A stretch of 10,700 nucleotides of DNA from Acidithiobacillus sp. (GCA_028065135.1 JAPTWR010000158.1:1-10700); one strand, 5' to 3'; positions 1 through 6,483 are shown, counted from the first letter of the stretch. The notes: a model not told the origin generated them from the letters alone. A program made the numbers and translations.

Positions 1-1297
1 GGTTGTAGAGGTATTCCACATTCCCCTGCTCGACCTGTTTGAGGTATTCCTGGAAGTCGGCTTTGGCCTTGTCCCAGCTGATGCCCATTTTTTCCACCAG
101 ATCTTCACAGGGCGAAGCATGCCACTGGAGCTGGACGATCTTGAAAGGATCAGCGCCACAGGCCAGGGCAGCCAGTTGCACGTCAGCTATGACGGGTACA
201 CTATAGTTCATATCGTGCGCCTTGCCGATCCACTGGTTCTTGTCCATAGTGGTGACACAGCCCGTATCGTGAGTAATCAACACGTCAGCCTTAGCTTCCT
301 CTTTTACTACCTTTATCTTTCGGTTCATAGTAAAACTACGAGTGAATTCACGCTCCGATATGATATGACGGAAGCCGAAACCGCAGCAGTCATACCAGGT
401 GGAATAATCTATCACCTGCGCACCCAAGGCCATGGCTACTGATGTAGTAACAGCGACCCGGTTACCACCAAGAATTTCAGGATCGTAGATTGCATCCTCT
501 GGCACCATCTTATAGACGTGGCAGGCAGGATGTACAGCAACCCGAATGTGCGAAACGTCGATGGTTTGTAATTCGCTGGCAATTCGCTGGCGCATGACGT
601 GCAGCCATTCGCTGTAGTGGACCACCTCCTCAGGGATAACGATCTTACCATCCACCAAGCGTCCCAGCTTGCCGAGAATCTTTTTAACTTTCTCCCGTAG
701 CTCAGCGGACTCAATGAGATATTTGCGGACCTCTTTATAGTTGCCGAAGGAGGTGCCGCAGTGCACTAAGGGATAGAAGTAGCCATTCTCGAAGCCGTGC
801 TGCTTGCCGGAGACGTAGGCCTGATGGAAGTTACGCAGGAAGACAGCAGCCAAAGACTCCACGTTGCCGATACCAGAGCCGTGGTAGTTCCAGGCAGTGC
901 AGGAAGTCTGGTCGGTCTCATCAAGGTAGTCGATGCCCAGCTTGTTCATGAACCACATGAGGCTGGTGGGATAGCCGGGGATGTTGCCACACTGTCCGCA
1001 GCTCTTGTGGTGCCAGAGACGATTGGTGGGGATCTTCTTGTCCCAACCATAGAGGGTTTTTACCACTTTCGCTTGGTGTCCGGGATTGATGCGGTGGACG
1101 ATGATCTCACCTTCCTTCTCCAGTTCCCACATGTGATCACGTATATCATCCATCCGCTCGCCCAGGTCCATGGTGCGCCGGTCAACGTGGCTGCGTACCC
1201 ATGCCGTGGCCGCTTCCGCCTCGTTGGCCGATAAGTTCGTGTCCTGGAAAAAAGCTCCGTGCCCTGCTAATCCTTGTTGCGTGCTATTGTCGTTCAT
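1..1297 (-). CDS. hdrB2: HdrB-like subunit of the sulfur-oxidising heterodisulfide reductase-like complex (sHdrB2 type), 3' end outside the window
   Basis: An uninterrupted reading frame of 432 codons begins at ATG 1297 and leaves the left edge. A good ribosome site (AAGGAG, about 8 nt upstream) supports the start. The protein has the cysteine pattern of CCG-domain (HdrB/GlpC/SdhE) proteins that carry iron-sulfur clusters. The first set is C100, C103 (SCGQCGN), C133 (SCTAWN) and C180 (HCGTSFGN); the second is C259 (HPACHVYK), C304-C305 (DCCGFGF) and C347 (TGCVTT). The usual final CxxC is CVTT here. HdrB is normally about 300 residues; the length beyond 430 fits the long second HdrB of the cytoplasmic sHdr complex, which oxidises carrier-bound sulfane sulfur to sulfite. 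The gene directly upstream is not hdrC, so this copy seems to have its own promoter. The general HdrB/CCG call is secure; the B2 assignment is by recalled similarity (SCGQCGNIPGYP, DQTSCTAWNYHG). Confidence 0.85.
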   Translation of the reverse strand, partial: MNDNSTQQGLAGHGAFFQDTNLSANEAEAATAWVRSHVDRRTMDLGERMDDIRDHMWELEKEGEIIVHRINPGHQAKVVKTLYGWDKKIPTNRLWHHKSCGQCGNIPGYPTSLMWFMNKLGIDYLDETDQTSCTAWNYHGSGIGNVESLAAVFLRNFHQAYVSGKQHGFENGYFYPLVHCGTSFGNYKEVRKYLIESAELREKVKKILGKLGRLVDGKIVIPEEVVHYSEWLHVMRQRIASELQTIDVSHIRVAVHPACHVYKMVPEDAIYDPEILGGNRVAVTTSVAMALGAQVIDYSTWYDCCGFGFRHIISEREFTRSFTMNRKIKVVKEEAKADVLITHDTGCVTTMDKNQWIGKAHDMNYSVPVIADVQLAALACGADPFKIVQLQWHASPCEDLVEKMGISWDKAKADFQEYLKQVEQGNVEYLYN

Positions 1298-1354
1298 GTG
1301 AAAGCTCCTTGGCCTAGTGGCCGACGATGAGAAAATGCGATCAACCAACAGCCT

Positions 1355-1385
1355 CTATTATAGTCGGTGATTCAGGTCAACAATT
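1355..1385 (-). promoter_or_regulatory. Probable promoter of the hdrB gene
   Basis: On the minus strand a perfect -10 hexamer TATAAT (1357-1362) lies 60 bases before the hdrB start. The -35 is ambiguous: TTGTTG (1378-1383) gives a 15-bp spacer, and AATTGT (1380-1385) gives 17 bp. A weak FNR/CRP-like sequence, TTGAC-N4-ATCAC (1367-1380), sits inside the spacer. It could be an operator or chance. This makes hdrB a separate transcription unit in addition to any read-through from the DUF2249 gene. Confidence 0.5.
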
Positions 1386-1421
1386 CCTGGGCCTAACCGC
1401 ACCCCTTTTACGGATCAGCAC

Positions 1422-1697
1422 TTACCCCATCTTACTGAAGCGAATCCGTATCATGTGTGGTGTGCGTTCCAGGTAAACCCAATCGATCCCATCACCGTAA
1501 CGGCGGTGTAGTTGGTCGAGAAGCGGCAATGGATCGTGATCGTTAATGAAATCCATAGCTTCTCCGCTGTGTAGAGCATCCAAGGCCCCGAAAATGGCGG
1601 CATGGCGAAAGCGTTTGGCTACGCCACGCGCGTCAAAGGGATAGGTAGCGTCGACACGAAGATGCATATGAGGCTGGGGTGGGATGTTTGTAGTCAT
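1422..1697 (-). CDS. DUF2249 domain protein, 91 aa
   Basis: The reading frame is open well upstream, but ATG 1697 is chosen because GGAGGG lies just before it and because the family match begins here (MTTNIPPQ). The protein covers the whole DUF2249 domain: an early LRVDATYPFDARG strand, a central LDALHSGEAMDFINDHDPLPL motif region, and a C-terminal YGDGIDWVYLERTP-type strand. DUF2249 proteins are small cytosolic proteins often found beside respiratory and denitrification genes under FNR/DNR control; their biochemical role is not established. It lies 124 bases upstream of hdrB on the same strand and may be partly cotranscribed with it. The product name is confident, the function is unknown. 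Confidence 0.85.
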   Translation of the reverse strand: MTTNIPPQPHMHLRVDATYPFDARGVAKRFRHAAIFGALDALHSGEAMDFINDHDPLPLLDQLHRRYGDGIDWVYLERTPHMIRIRFSKMG

Positions 1698-1740
1698 AGC
1701 TTCCCTCCGTTGACAATGAATCATAGCGAAACATCTACGG

Positions 1741-1786
1741 GTTATAGTCGGGCATTTCGATAGGGTATTTCCTTGATCTTGGTCAA
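1741..1786 (-). promoter_or_regulatory. FNR/CRP-family box with promoter upstream of the DUF2249 gene
   Basis: On the minus strand, TTGAC-CAAG-ATCAA (1773-1786) matches the FNR-type consensus TTGAT-N4-ATCAA at nine of ten conserved positions. A -10-like TATAAC follows at 1741-1746, about 36 bp from box centre to -10 centre. This is near the roughly 32 bp expected for a class II activated promoter. The inference is that an FNR/CRP-family activator (oxygen- or NO-responsive) drives the DUF2249 gene. No such regulator is encoded in the window. Confidence 0.5.
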
Positions 1787-1789
1787 GAA

Positions 1790-2165
1790 ACACTAAATTT
1801 TTGTCGGCCAGCACGTACCATGTGAATACTATAAGCAGTCCCAGGACAGCTTCCCCAGTGGCAAAAGCAAGAAAGGCGCCATCGACGATGGCATTGAGGG
1901 CAGGGGTCGGTAACTTTGTTGGATGATGGTGTGCCAGCGTCGACTAGCCGGGAAGAGATCAAATAAGGTGCGTCGGCTTGGCCGGGTGCCCAGCAACCAA
2001 GGCCGTGCCAGCACGATGAATAGACGACCAGCAACGATCCCACCATCCATATAAAAAGGAAGCATAGCAAGACAATCCAAGACCATGGCGATTCCGGTGA
2101 AAATCTGCAGGCTGACGGTGATGACGAGTTCCAACGGAACAACCAGAGACTGTGCGTTGGGCAAA
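1790..2165 (-). pseudogene. Degenerate integral-membrane protein remnant (multi-frame)
   Basis: All three minus-strand frames hold pieces that look like parts of a membrane protein, and none is complete. One frame has LELVITVSLQIFTGIAMV (about 2080-2135), the next SWIVLLCFLFIWMVGSLLVV (about 2010-2075), and the third has FLAFATGEAVLGLLIVFTWY followed by VLADKN (about 1800-1880). The fragments lie in order on one strand and would need at least two frameshifts to join. The pattern is loosely reminiscent of DUF2269-type proteins of about 150 residues, but this is weak. The third frame runs without a stop into the DUF2249 frame. The alternative is noncoding DNA with chance hydrophobic frames. Confidence 0.3.
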
Positions 2166-2198
2166 CCTCATGGATCCACACCCAGTTCGCAGCAAAAA

Positions 2199-2256
2199 AC
2201 GGTTCATATCAACCGTAGCGGTTCATATAAACCAGTGGTTGCGGTTTACATGAACC
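2199..2256. promoter_or_regulatory. Three spaced palindromic operator-like sites GGTT-N6-AACC
   Basis: Three related 14-bp imperfect palindromes stand in a row: GGTTCATATCAACC (2201-2214), GGTTCATATAAACC (2220-2233) and GGTTTACATGAACC (2243-2256). The third is the second read in reverse with one change. Centre-to-centre spacings are 19 and 23 bp, roughly two helical turns, so dimers would sit on one face. The first extends to ACGGTT...AACCGT. They lie about 90-145 bp upstream of the likely cydA transcription start. This is the arrangement of a cooperative regulator site; the regulator is not identified. Confidence 0.65.
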
Positions 2257-2310
2257 ATTTTCTCTAAATCGTAAAAAATCACTAAAGAAAAGCATTTTTA
2301 AATCAAAATG

Positions 2311-2338
2311 TTAATATATTAACCTTCTGAGGTATGAT
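2311..2338 (+). promoter_or_regulatory. Probable cydAB promoter
   Basis: A -10 hexamer TATGAT (2333-2338) is preceded by a -35-like TTAATA (2311-2316) with a 16-bp spacer. An AT-rich stretch at 2257-2310 lies upstream. The -35 overlaps a 12-bp perfect palindrome TTAATATATTAA (2311-2322), so a repressor could also bind here. Transcription would start near 2345, leaving a leader of about 64 nt. Confidence 0.55.
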
Positions 2339-2349
2339 TATTGCCTGTA

Positions 2350-2382
2350 GCTAACTGGAATCTGCATAGATTCGATGTTAGC
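2350..2382 (+). other. Leader hairpin in the cydA 5' untranslated region
   Basis: GCTAAC (2350-2355) pairs with GTTAGC (2377-2382), and GAATC (2358-2362) pairs with GATTC (2369-2373). This gives 11 base pairs, a small internal loop (TG against GAT) and a hexanucleotide loop TGCATA. It starts about five bases from the predicted transcript end and stops 12 nt before the ribosome site ACGGAG. A 5' stabilising or regulatory role is plausible. There is no U-tract, so it is not a terminator. Confidence 0.5.
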
Positions 2383-2408
2383 AAATCAACTATAACGGAG
2401 ATTTCATT

Positions 2409-3875
2409 ATGCTACTGGAAAACACATGGCCGGTGCTTTTGAGTCGTTTGGATTTTGCATGGATCACGTCCCTGCATATACTCTACACGCCTCTTACGAT
2501 CGGAATGGCCTGGATACTCTTCGCTCTTGAGGTAGCGTGGCTACGAACGGGCAACGAGCGTTGGTATCGTCTGGAACGTTTCTTCGAAAAAATCTTTATC
2601 ATCAATTTCGGTGCCGGCGTCGCTACCGGCGTCACCATGGAAATGGCTTTCGGCATCCTTTACGGTCCTTTCTCCCAAGCCGTCGGTCCATTCTTCGGCA
2701 ATATCCTGGGTTTTGAAACCATCACAGCCTTTATGTATGAAGCCGGATTCATCGGCCTCATGATCTTTGGCTGGGGCAAGATCGGGAAAGGCATGCATCT
2801 CTTTTCCACTTTTAATGTTGGACTTTCATCAACTCTCTCCGCTTTCTGGATTTTGGTAGCCAATTCGTGGATGCAAACTCCAGACGGCATCTTTCTGAAA
2901 CATGGGCTATTTGAGGTGAAGAATTGGTGGAGTGCCATTTTCAACGAGAACTGCATCTGGGGATTTCCCCATATGTGGGTAGCCACGATTGAGTTGGCAT
3001 TATTTGTTACTGTAGGCGCTAGCGCCTGGTTCATCCTTAAAAACCGTAATGCCGATCTTTTTACGAGGATTCTCAGGCCTGCTTTATTAGCGCTTTTGAT
3101 TATTACTCCCGCGCAAATCTGGTTGGGAGACGGATTGGGAAGAACTGTAGCCCAAACACAACCAACTTCTTTGGCAGCTATGGAAGGACATTATCGGACT
3201 TACCTGCCTGACGGGAAGGTAGATACTGGATGGCATATCATCGCCTTCCCGAATGCTCAGAATACGGGCAACGTGTTCGCCATTACCATTCCACATGTTT
3301 TAAGTATGCTCGAAACCCACACTATGAACGGCGTCGTTCCTGGTATGGACCAGTTTCCAGCCAAGGATCGTCCGGACGTATGGGTTCCGTTCTACTCTTT
3401 CCGGATCATGGTAACTATAGGTTTCTTCCTCTTCTTTGTGGCGCTGTGGGGGAACTGGTTACGTTTGACCGGCAAGCTCAATGCAACAGATCTGCGTAAG
3501 CGCCCCTGGTTCCTGAGAACGGTTGTGTTTTCCGCGTTTCTACCCTATCTGGCCGTCTGGTGCGGTTGGTGGACGCGTGAAGTGGGACGGCAGCCATGGT
3601 TGGTGAACGGTCTCATGCGCACATATCAAGGTGTCAGTCATATGACGGTTGGTCAGGAGGTTTTCTGGTGGGTTGGCTATATCATTTTTGAACTGACCGT
3701 TTGGAGCGGCTCTTGGTATTTCTTCAGTCGCGTCATCGCCAAAGGCACCGACGGTATCCCCCATTCAGATACGCTTTTCCATCAAGACACAGGCGGAAAA
3801 GACGGTGGAGAAAAAGCTGGCGGAGGTCTTGTTAAACCGACTTTTGCCAAACCTACGTTAGACAAAAACGTATGA
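2409..3875 (+). CDS. cydA: Cytochrome bd quinol oxidase subunit I (CIO-type, short Q-loop)
   Basis: The 488-residue protein is the heme-bearing subunit of the membrane bd oxidase, which oxidises quinol and reduces O2 to water. Expected residues are present: H23 in SLHILY (E. coli H19), E103 and E111 in GFETITAFMYEAGF (E99/E107), H188 in GFPHMW (H186), R332 and M334 in SFRIM (R391/M393), and the GRQPW motif at 393-397. The region after TQPTSLAAMEG is short, as in cyanide-insensitive-type oxidases rather than the long E. coli Q-loop. Within it, the position expected to hold the conserved quinol-site lysine (E. coli K252) appears to be S254, while E259 matches E257. The C-terminal tail (about 445-488) is hydrophilic and Gly/Lys-rich. 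The start follows ACGGAG by 8 nt. cydB follows 21 bp downstream. Confidence 0.96.
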   Translation: MLLENTWPVLLSRLDFAWITSLHILYTPLTIGMAWILFALEVAWLRTGNERWYRLERFFEKIFIINFGAGVATGVTMEMAFGILYGPFSQAVGPFFGNILGFETITAFMYEAGFIGLMIFGWGKIGKGMHLFSTFNVGLSSTLSAFWILVANSWMQTPDGIFLKHGLFEVKNWWSAIFNENCIWGFPHMWVATIELALFVTVGASAWFILKNRNADLFTRILRPALLALLIITPAQIWLGDGLGRTVAQTQPTSLAAMEGHYRTYLPDGKVDTGWHIIAFPNAQNTGNVFAITIPHVLSMLETHTMNGVVPGMDQFPAKDRPDVWVPFYSFRIMVTIGFFLFFVALWGNWLRLTGKLNATDLRKRPWFLRTVVFSAFLPYLAVWCGWWTREVGRQPWLVNGLMRTYQGVSHMTVGQEVFWWVGYIIFELTVWSGSWYFFSRVIAKGTDGIPHSDTLFHQDTGGKDGGEKAGGGLVKPTFAKPTLDKNV

Positions 3876-3896
3876 GCCCGCTAAAGGAGAAAATCA

Positions 3897-4982
3897 ATGT
3901 TTGATCTTGCAAGAATTGCCACCACACTGTCTACCTGGTGGTGGCTGCTCCTCTGTTTGTCTTTCTTGTTTTATATAGGTCTTGATGGTGCAGATCTTGG
4001 TGCTGGCGTGTTTGCCTTGTTTGCTAAAGATGAACAGGAAAGGGCCGCAATCATGGCCTCTATGGCGGGTGTTTGGGACGCCAACGAAACCTGGCTGGTG
4101 GTAGCCGGTGGCGTGATCTTTGGAGCCTTTCCCCTGGTTTACGGGTCAACGTTCAATTATCTTTTGATTCCCTTGGCTTTCGCCCTATGGGGTATTATAT
4201 CTCGCGCTATCGCCTTTGAGTTTCATGGGCATGCTATCCGCTCTAAAAAATCCTGGGGTTTGGCATTCGCGTTGGGCAGTCTATTAGCACCTTTTGGGGC
4301 AGGTGTCGCATTGGGAGCGACTTTACAAGGCTTTCCCATGCAACATGGTATTGCGCTTGAGGGAGTTGCTGCTGCGCATGCGTCGGCTTTTGATGCCATA
4401 CCGCACTTTTCCGGAGGCCCTTTCAGTTTTCTCAGCCCATTCAGTATCTGGACAGGCATTGGAGCAGTCATTGCTGGAGGTTTAGCTGGCGGACTCTATC
4501 TTTGCGCGCGCTTTGATCATGAGGATCCCATTTATAAACGCGCCGTAAAATGGACCAATCTGTTTTCTTTGCTCGCGTTGGGGGCCATTGTCATCACCTT
4601 GATATGGTCATATGCCATCTTCCCTTGGGTAAGTGCCAAGTGGACGGGTCCCTACTGGTGGGTGTGGCTCATCTGGATTTTATTCATCTTGTTCTTCGCT
4701 TATAAGTCCATGATGGCGCATTCCAGTCGTCAGGATTTCGCGGCGTTGCTCTGGGGTGAAGGTGTAGTCGCCCTGATGTGGTTTGCCATGTGGGCAACAA
4801 TGTTCCCCTACATCGTACCGGAAACATGGACGATAGCGCAGGCGGCAAATCCGACCGACTCTATCGCCGTGTTTACTTTGTTCATGACGGGTTTCTTCCC
4901 TATCATGGTAGGCTATAACGCATACCAAATCTGGGTGTTCCGTGGTCGTACCACGAAAATGGCTACTTATAGCGGTCATTGA
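3897..4982 (+). CDS. cydB: Cytochrome bd quinol oxidase subunit II
   Basis: This 361-residue multi-spanning membrane protein partners CydA and stabilises its heme centres. Family signatures include GLDGADLGAGVFAL near residues 28-41 and the WDANETWLV motif near residues 59-67, whose Asp corresponds to E. coli CydB D58. Length is normal for the family. The gene begins 21 bp after cydA with a strong AAAGGAG site, so the two form an operon. No CydX-like short single-helix ORF follows; the next gene encodes a soluble protein. A large palindrome lies directly after the stop. Confidence 0.96.
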   Translation: MFDLARIATTLSTWWWLLLCLSFLFYIGLDGADLGAGVFALFAKDEQERAAIMASMAGVWDANETWLVVAGGVIFGAFPLVYGSTFNYLLIPLAFALWGIISRAIAFEFHGHAIRSKKSWGLAFALGSLLAPFGAGVALGATLQGFPMQHGIALEGVAAAHASAFDAIPHFSGGPFSFLSPFSIWTGIGAVIAGGLAGGLYLCARFDHEDPIYKRAVKWTNLFSLLALGAIVITLIWSYAIFPWVSAKWTGPYWWVWLIWILFILFFAYKSMMAHSSRQDFAALLWGEGVVALMWFAMWATMFPYIVPETWTIAQAANPTDSIAVFTLFMTGFFPIMVGYNAYQIWVFRGRTTKMATYSGH

Positions 4983-4990
4983 TTCAAAAT

Positions 4991-5020
4991 CTGAGGATGC
5001 TTTTTAAAAAGCATTCTCAG
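4991..5020. repeat. 30-bp near-perfect palindrome after cydB
   Basis: CTGAGGATGC followed by TTTTTAAAAA and GCATTCTCAG forms a 15-bp inverted repeat with one G-T mismatch (a G-U pair in RNA) and no spacer. It starts 8 bp after the cydB stop. No T-run follows on the plus strand (the next bases are CTATCCCAG), so it is not a standard terminator. It could be an mRNA-stabilising 3' hairpin, a partial attenuator before the 100-aa gene, or a dimer-binding site. Confidence 0.7.
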
Positions 5021-5065
5021 CTATCCCAGAAAGAGGTCACTGGATAAATGGTCATGGAGGTTCAT

Positions 5066-5368
5066 ATGAAATCCAAACAGTTACTATCAGTTAAAGAGGA
5101 ACCTGTGTTCGACGATCAGACAATTTTGGAGATTCTGAATGTATTGGAATTGCGACACGATCTAGTTAATGAACAATGGCATGCACTGAAAGTCGAGCTT
5201 GAGTCGCTCAATGAAGAACGGACACCCAACGATACCGATCAGAAGCGCATGGCTGATCATGGTTTGCTTATGGAGCAGGAGTTGTCACGCTATCAACGCT
5301 TTTTTCAGATTCTCCGTCAGAGCCTAAAGCATAGCAAAAATGCAGGCTATGCCACCGTGGCTTGTTGA
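5066..5368 (+). CDS. Hypothetical helical protein, 100 aa, downstream of cydAB
   Basis: I do not recognise this protein. ATG 5066 is preferred over the in-frame ATG 5048 because GGAGG (5056-5060) sits 5 nt before it, giving MKSKQLLSVKEE. The sequence is highly charged and almost wholly helix-forming. Leu/Glu-rich stretches at about 18-52 (ILEILNVLELRHDLV, WHALKVELESLNEE) and 60-90 suggest a two-helix coiled coil or hairpin. It has no signal peptide or membrane segment and ends in a single Cys. It lies 83 bp after cydB on the same strand, so cotranscription is likely. A link to the oxidase is by position only, and it is not a CydX homologue. Confidence 0.7.
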   Translation: MKSKQLLSVKEEPVFDDQTILEILNVLELRHDLVNEQWHALKVELESLNEERTPNDTDQKRMADHGLLMEQELSRYQRFFQILRQSLKHSKNAGYATVAC

Positions 5369-5457
5369 AGGATAAGCGATCTCTAAGGCCGCTAATCATA
5401 AGAAGATCTTGGGATCTATAATCAAGAGAAATACGTCAATAAACAAAAGGACTTTGG

Positions 5458-5532
5458 ATGCAAATAAACCAGAATCACCCCGCGAGTGCGGCGAATCCAA
5501 CTGATTGCTTACAGCAATGTATTATTGAGTAA
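5458..5532 (+). CDS. Possible small ORF, 24 aa, with a CxxxC pair
   Basis: ATG 5458 is preceded at 6 nt by AAGGA (5447-5451) and opens a 24-codon frame reading MQINQNHPAS...PTDCLQQCIIE, then TAA. The ending resembles the start of a Cys-rich four-helix copper-binding protein of the DUF326/Csp type, so it may be a stub of such a gene. No continuation is seen in the other frames. It lies between the 100-aa gene and a strong terminator. Support is the ribosome site and composition only. Confidence 0.3.
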   Translation: MQINQNHPASAANPTDCLQQCIIE

Positions 5533-5646
5533 TTTTGAGATAGAAAGACGGGAGAGTGATTGCAGGCTACATATGCAGCCATATTTACTGTCATTACCAA
5601 TCTCGAAAAAATGGATAATTTACAATACTCTAGTTTAGACATTCAG

Positions 5647-5670
5647 CCCGGCTCCGCCGGGTTTTATTTT
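5647..5670 (+). terminator. Rho-independent terminator of the cydAB transcription unit
   Basis: CCCGGC (5647-5652), loop TCC and GCCGGG (5656-5661) form a six-pair GC stem followed directly by TTTTATTTTC. It is the first strong intrinsic terminator after cydA on the plus strand, so the unit probably includes cydA, cydB, the 100-aa gene and the 24-codon ORF. Confidence 0.88.
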
Positions 5671-5714
5671 CTATTTTTGCTACGAAAGTGCTTGACACTG
5701 TGATAGTGCCGTGC

Positions 5715-5743
5715 GGCCGACCCTTTTTTCCAAAGGGTCGGCC
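5715..5743. repeat. Perfect 12-bp inverted repeat upstream of the transposase relic
   Basis: GGCCGACCCTTT (5715-5726) and AAAGGGTCGGCC (5732-5743) pair perfectly around a TTTCC loop. It lies 36 bp before the transposase ATG, the position of the protective stem-loop many insertion sequences carry inside their left end. A TTGACA-like element (5692-5697) precedes it, but no clear -10. Part of an insertion-sequence end is the likeliest reading. No terminal repeat partner was found in the window. Confidence 0.55.
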
Positions 5744-5779
5744 AATGAGAAGCGTTTTAGGCTTTTCGGAATCACTGCC

Positions 5780-6160
5780 ATGTCCTTTCAGCGTCTCGTT
5801 ACCCTCCGCCTTTCAGAGTAGATTACCTACTTTCTCGCGGCCGTGCCGCCCCGCTCGCGGCGCAGCTTCCTCGAACTGCTTTGCGGGTGCCTGATCTCCC
5901 CTGATGGCTGGGTCACCCGTGCACTCAGCCATATTTCACTGCGCTGCCATTGGACCACTTATTACAAACTCCTGGAGCGTGAATCCTTGCGGACCCAGGT
6001 TCTGGCCATCGCTCAAGTCCGTTGGCTCCTGTCCGCTTTGCCGCCACTGCCGATGGTTGAGTTGATCATCGACGATACGCTGGTCCTGCGACACTCTACC
6101 AAGGCCCCAGGCGCGACCATCCACTTCGATCACAGCCATAAGGAAACCGCCTTGCTGTCA
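5780..6160 (+). pseudogene. Truncated IS4/IS701-type DDE transposase, N-terminal relic
   Basis: The frame from ATG 5780 (MSFQRLVTLRLSE) is interrupted by TAG at 5819-5821 and continues as ITYFLAAVPPRSRRSF, then SPDGWVTRAL, CHWTTYYKLLE and ELIIDDTLVLRHSTKAPG, followed by HFDHSHK. The IDDT segment, with the first catalytic Asp, and the downstream HFDHSHK are typical of IS701-like DDE transposases. Similarity stops about codon 120 near 6145; the rest of a normal protein of 400 or more residues, with the remaining catalytic D and E, is absent. A nonsense mutation plus a 3' deletion make it non-functional. The junction cuts into a gene start on the opposite strand. Confidence 0.75.
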
Positions 6161-6187
6161 GGGTTGGTCATGGTAATACTCCTTTTT
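6130..6187 (-). pseudogene. Decapitated gene start at the transposase junction
   Basis: On the minus strand, AAAAAGGAG (6179-6187) stands 7 nt before ATG 6171, an excellent initiation site. The frame reads MTNPDSKAVSLWL and stops at 6130, where the sequence is already transposase DNA on the other strand. The simplest reading is that a gene was cut a few codons after its start when transposase DNA was joined to it. An overlapping 33-codon frame from ATG 6262 (MTTVMVRTMKIVF) precedes it and is probably meaningless. Confidence 0.4.
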
Positions 6188-6258
6188 AAATGGAATCTCG
6201 GAACTATTCTTAGCCTTTGCTGCGAACACAATTTTCATTGTCCTTACCATCACTGTAG

Positions 6259-6453
6259 TCATCCAGCCGGAGTCTGGTTGTAGCCGTCATCATCGACCGC
6301 ACCGACGAGATTGAAAGCTCTGGCACCCACGCTCAAATAGGGGACACCGTTGGGCATCAGCGTAACCGCCCAGGTCGAAGGTACCACAGAAAACAAGAGG
6401 ACCAATCCGAATAACCGTAATCATTGTTGAGTTGAAAATGGGGGGTGGCGCAT
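6259..6453 (-). pseudogene. Truncated exported or outer-membrane protein gene
   Basis: A strong AAAAGGAG site precedes ATG 6453. The frame reads MRHPPFSTQQ, then TGA, then without a shift LRLFGLVLLFSVVPSTWA, a textbook signal-peptide core with an AxA-like cleavage region. VTLMPNGVPYLSVGARAFNL and GAVDDDGYNQTPAG follow, then TGA at 6259. The mature part resembles the start of a secreted or beta-barrel protein, but I cannot name the family. A nonsense codon at position 11 and loss of everything after about 64 codons mark it as broken. TTG or CTG codons just after the TGA could rescue initiation, but the truncation remains. Confidence 0.5.
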
Positions 6454-6483
6454 GAACCTTCTCCTTTTGCCATATATCTGTTA

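Noticed and set aside
119..1234. Open frames of 107, 92 and 145 residues within 1-1297
   Set aside because: They lie opposite to or out of frame with the hdrB gene, have no family resemblance and no ribosome sites.
4991..5020. Intrinsic terminator after cydB
   Set aside because: The stem is long but no T-run follows on the plus strand, so I list it as a palindrome only.
5048..5065. Upstream ATG 5048 as start of the 100-aa protein
   Set aside because: The GGAGG that fits a start lies at 5056-5060, so initiation at 5066 is better supported.
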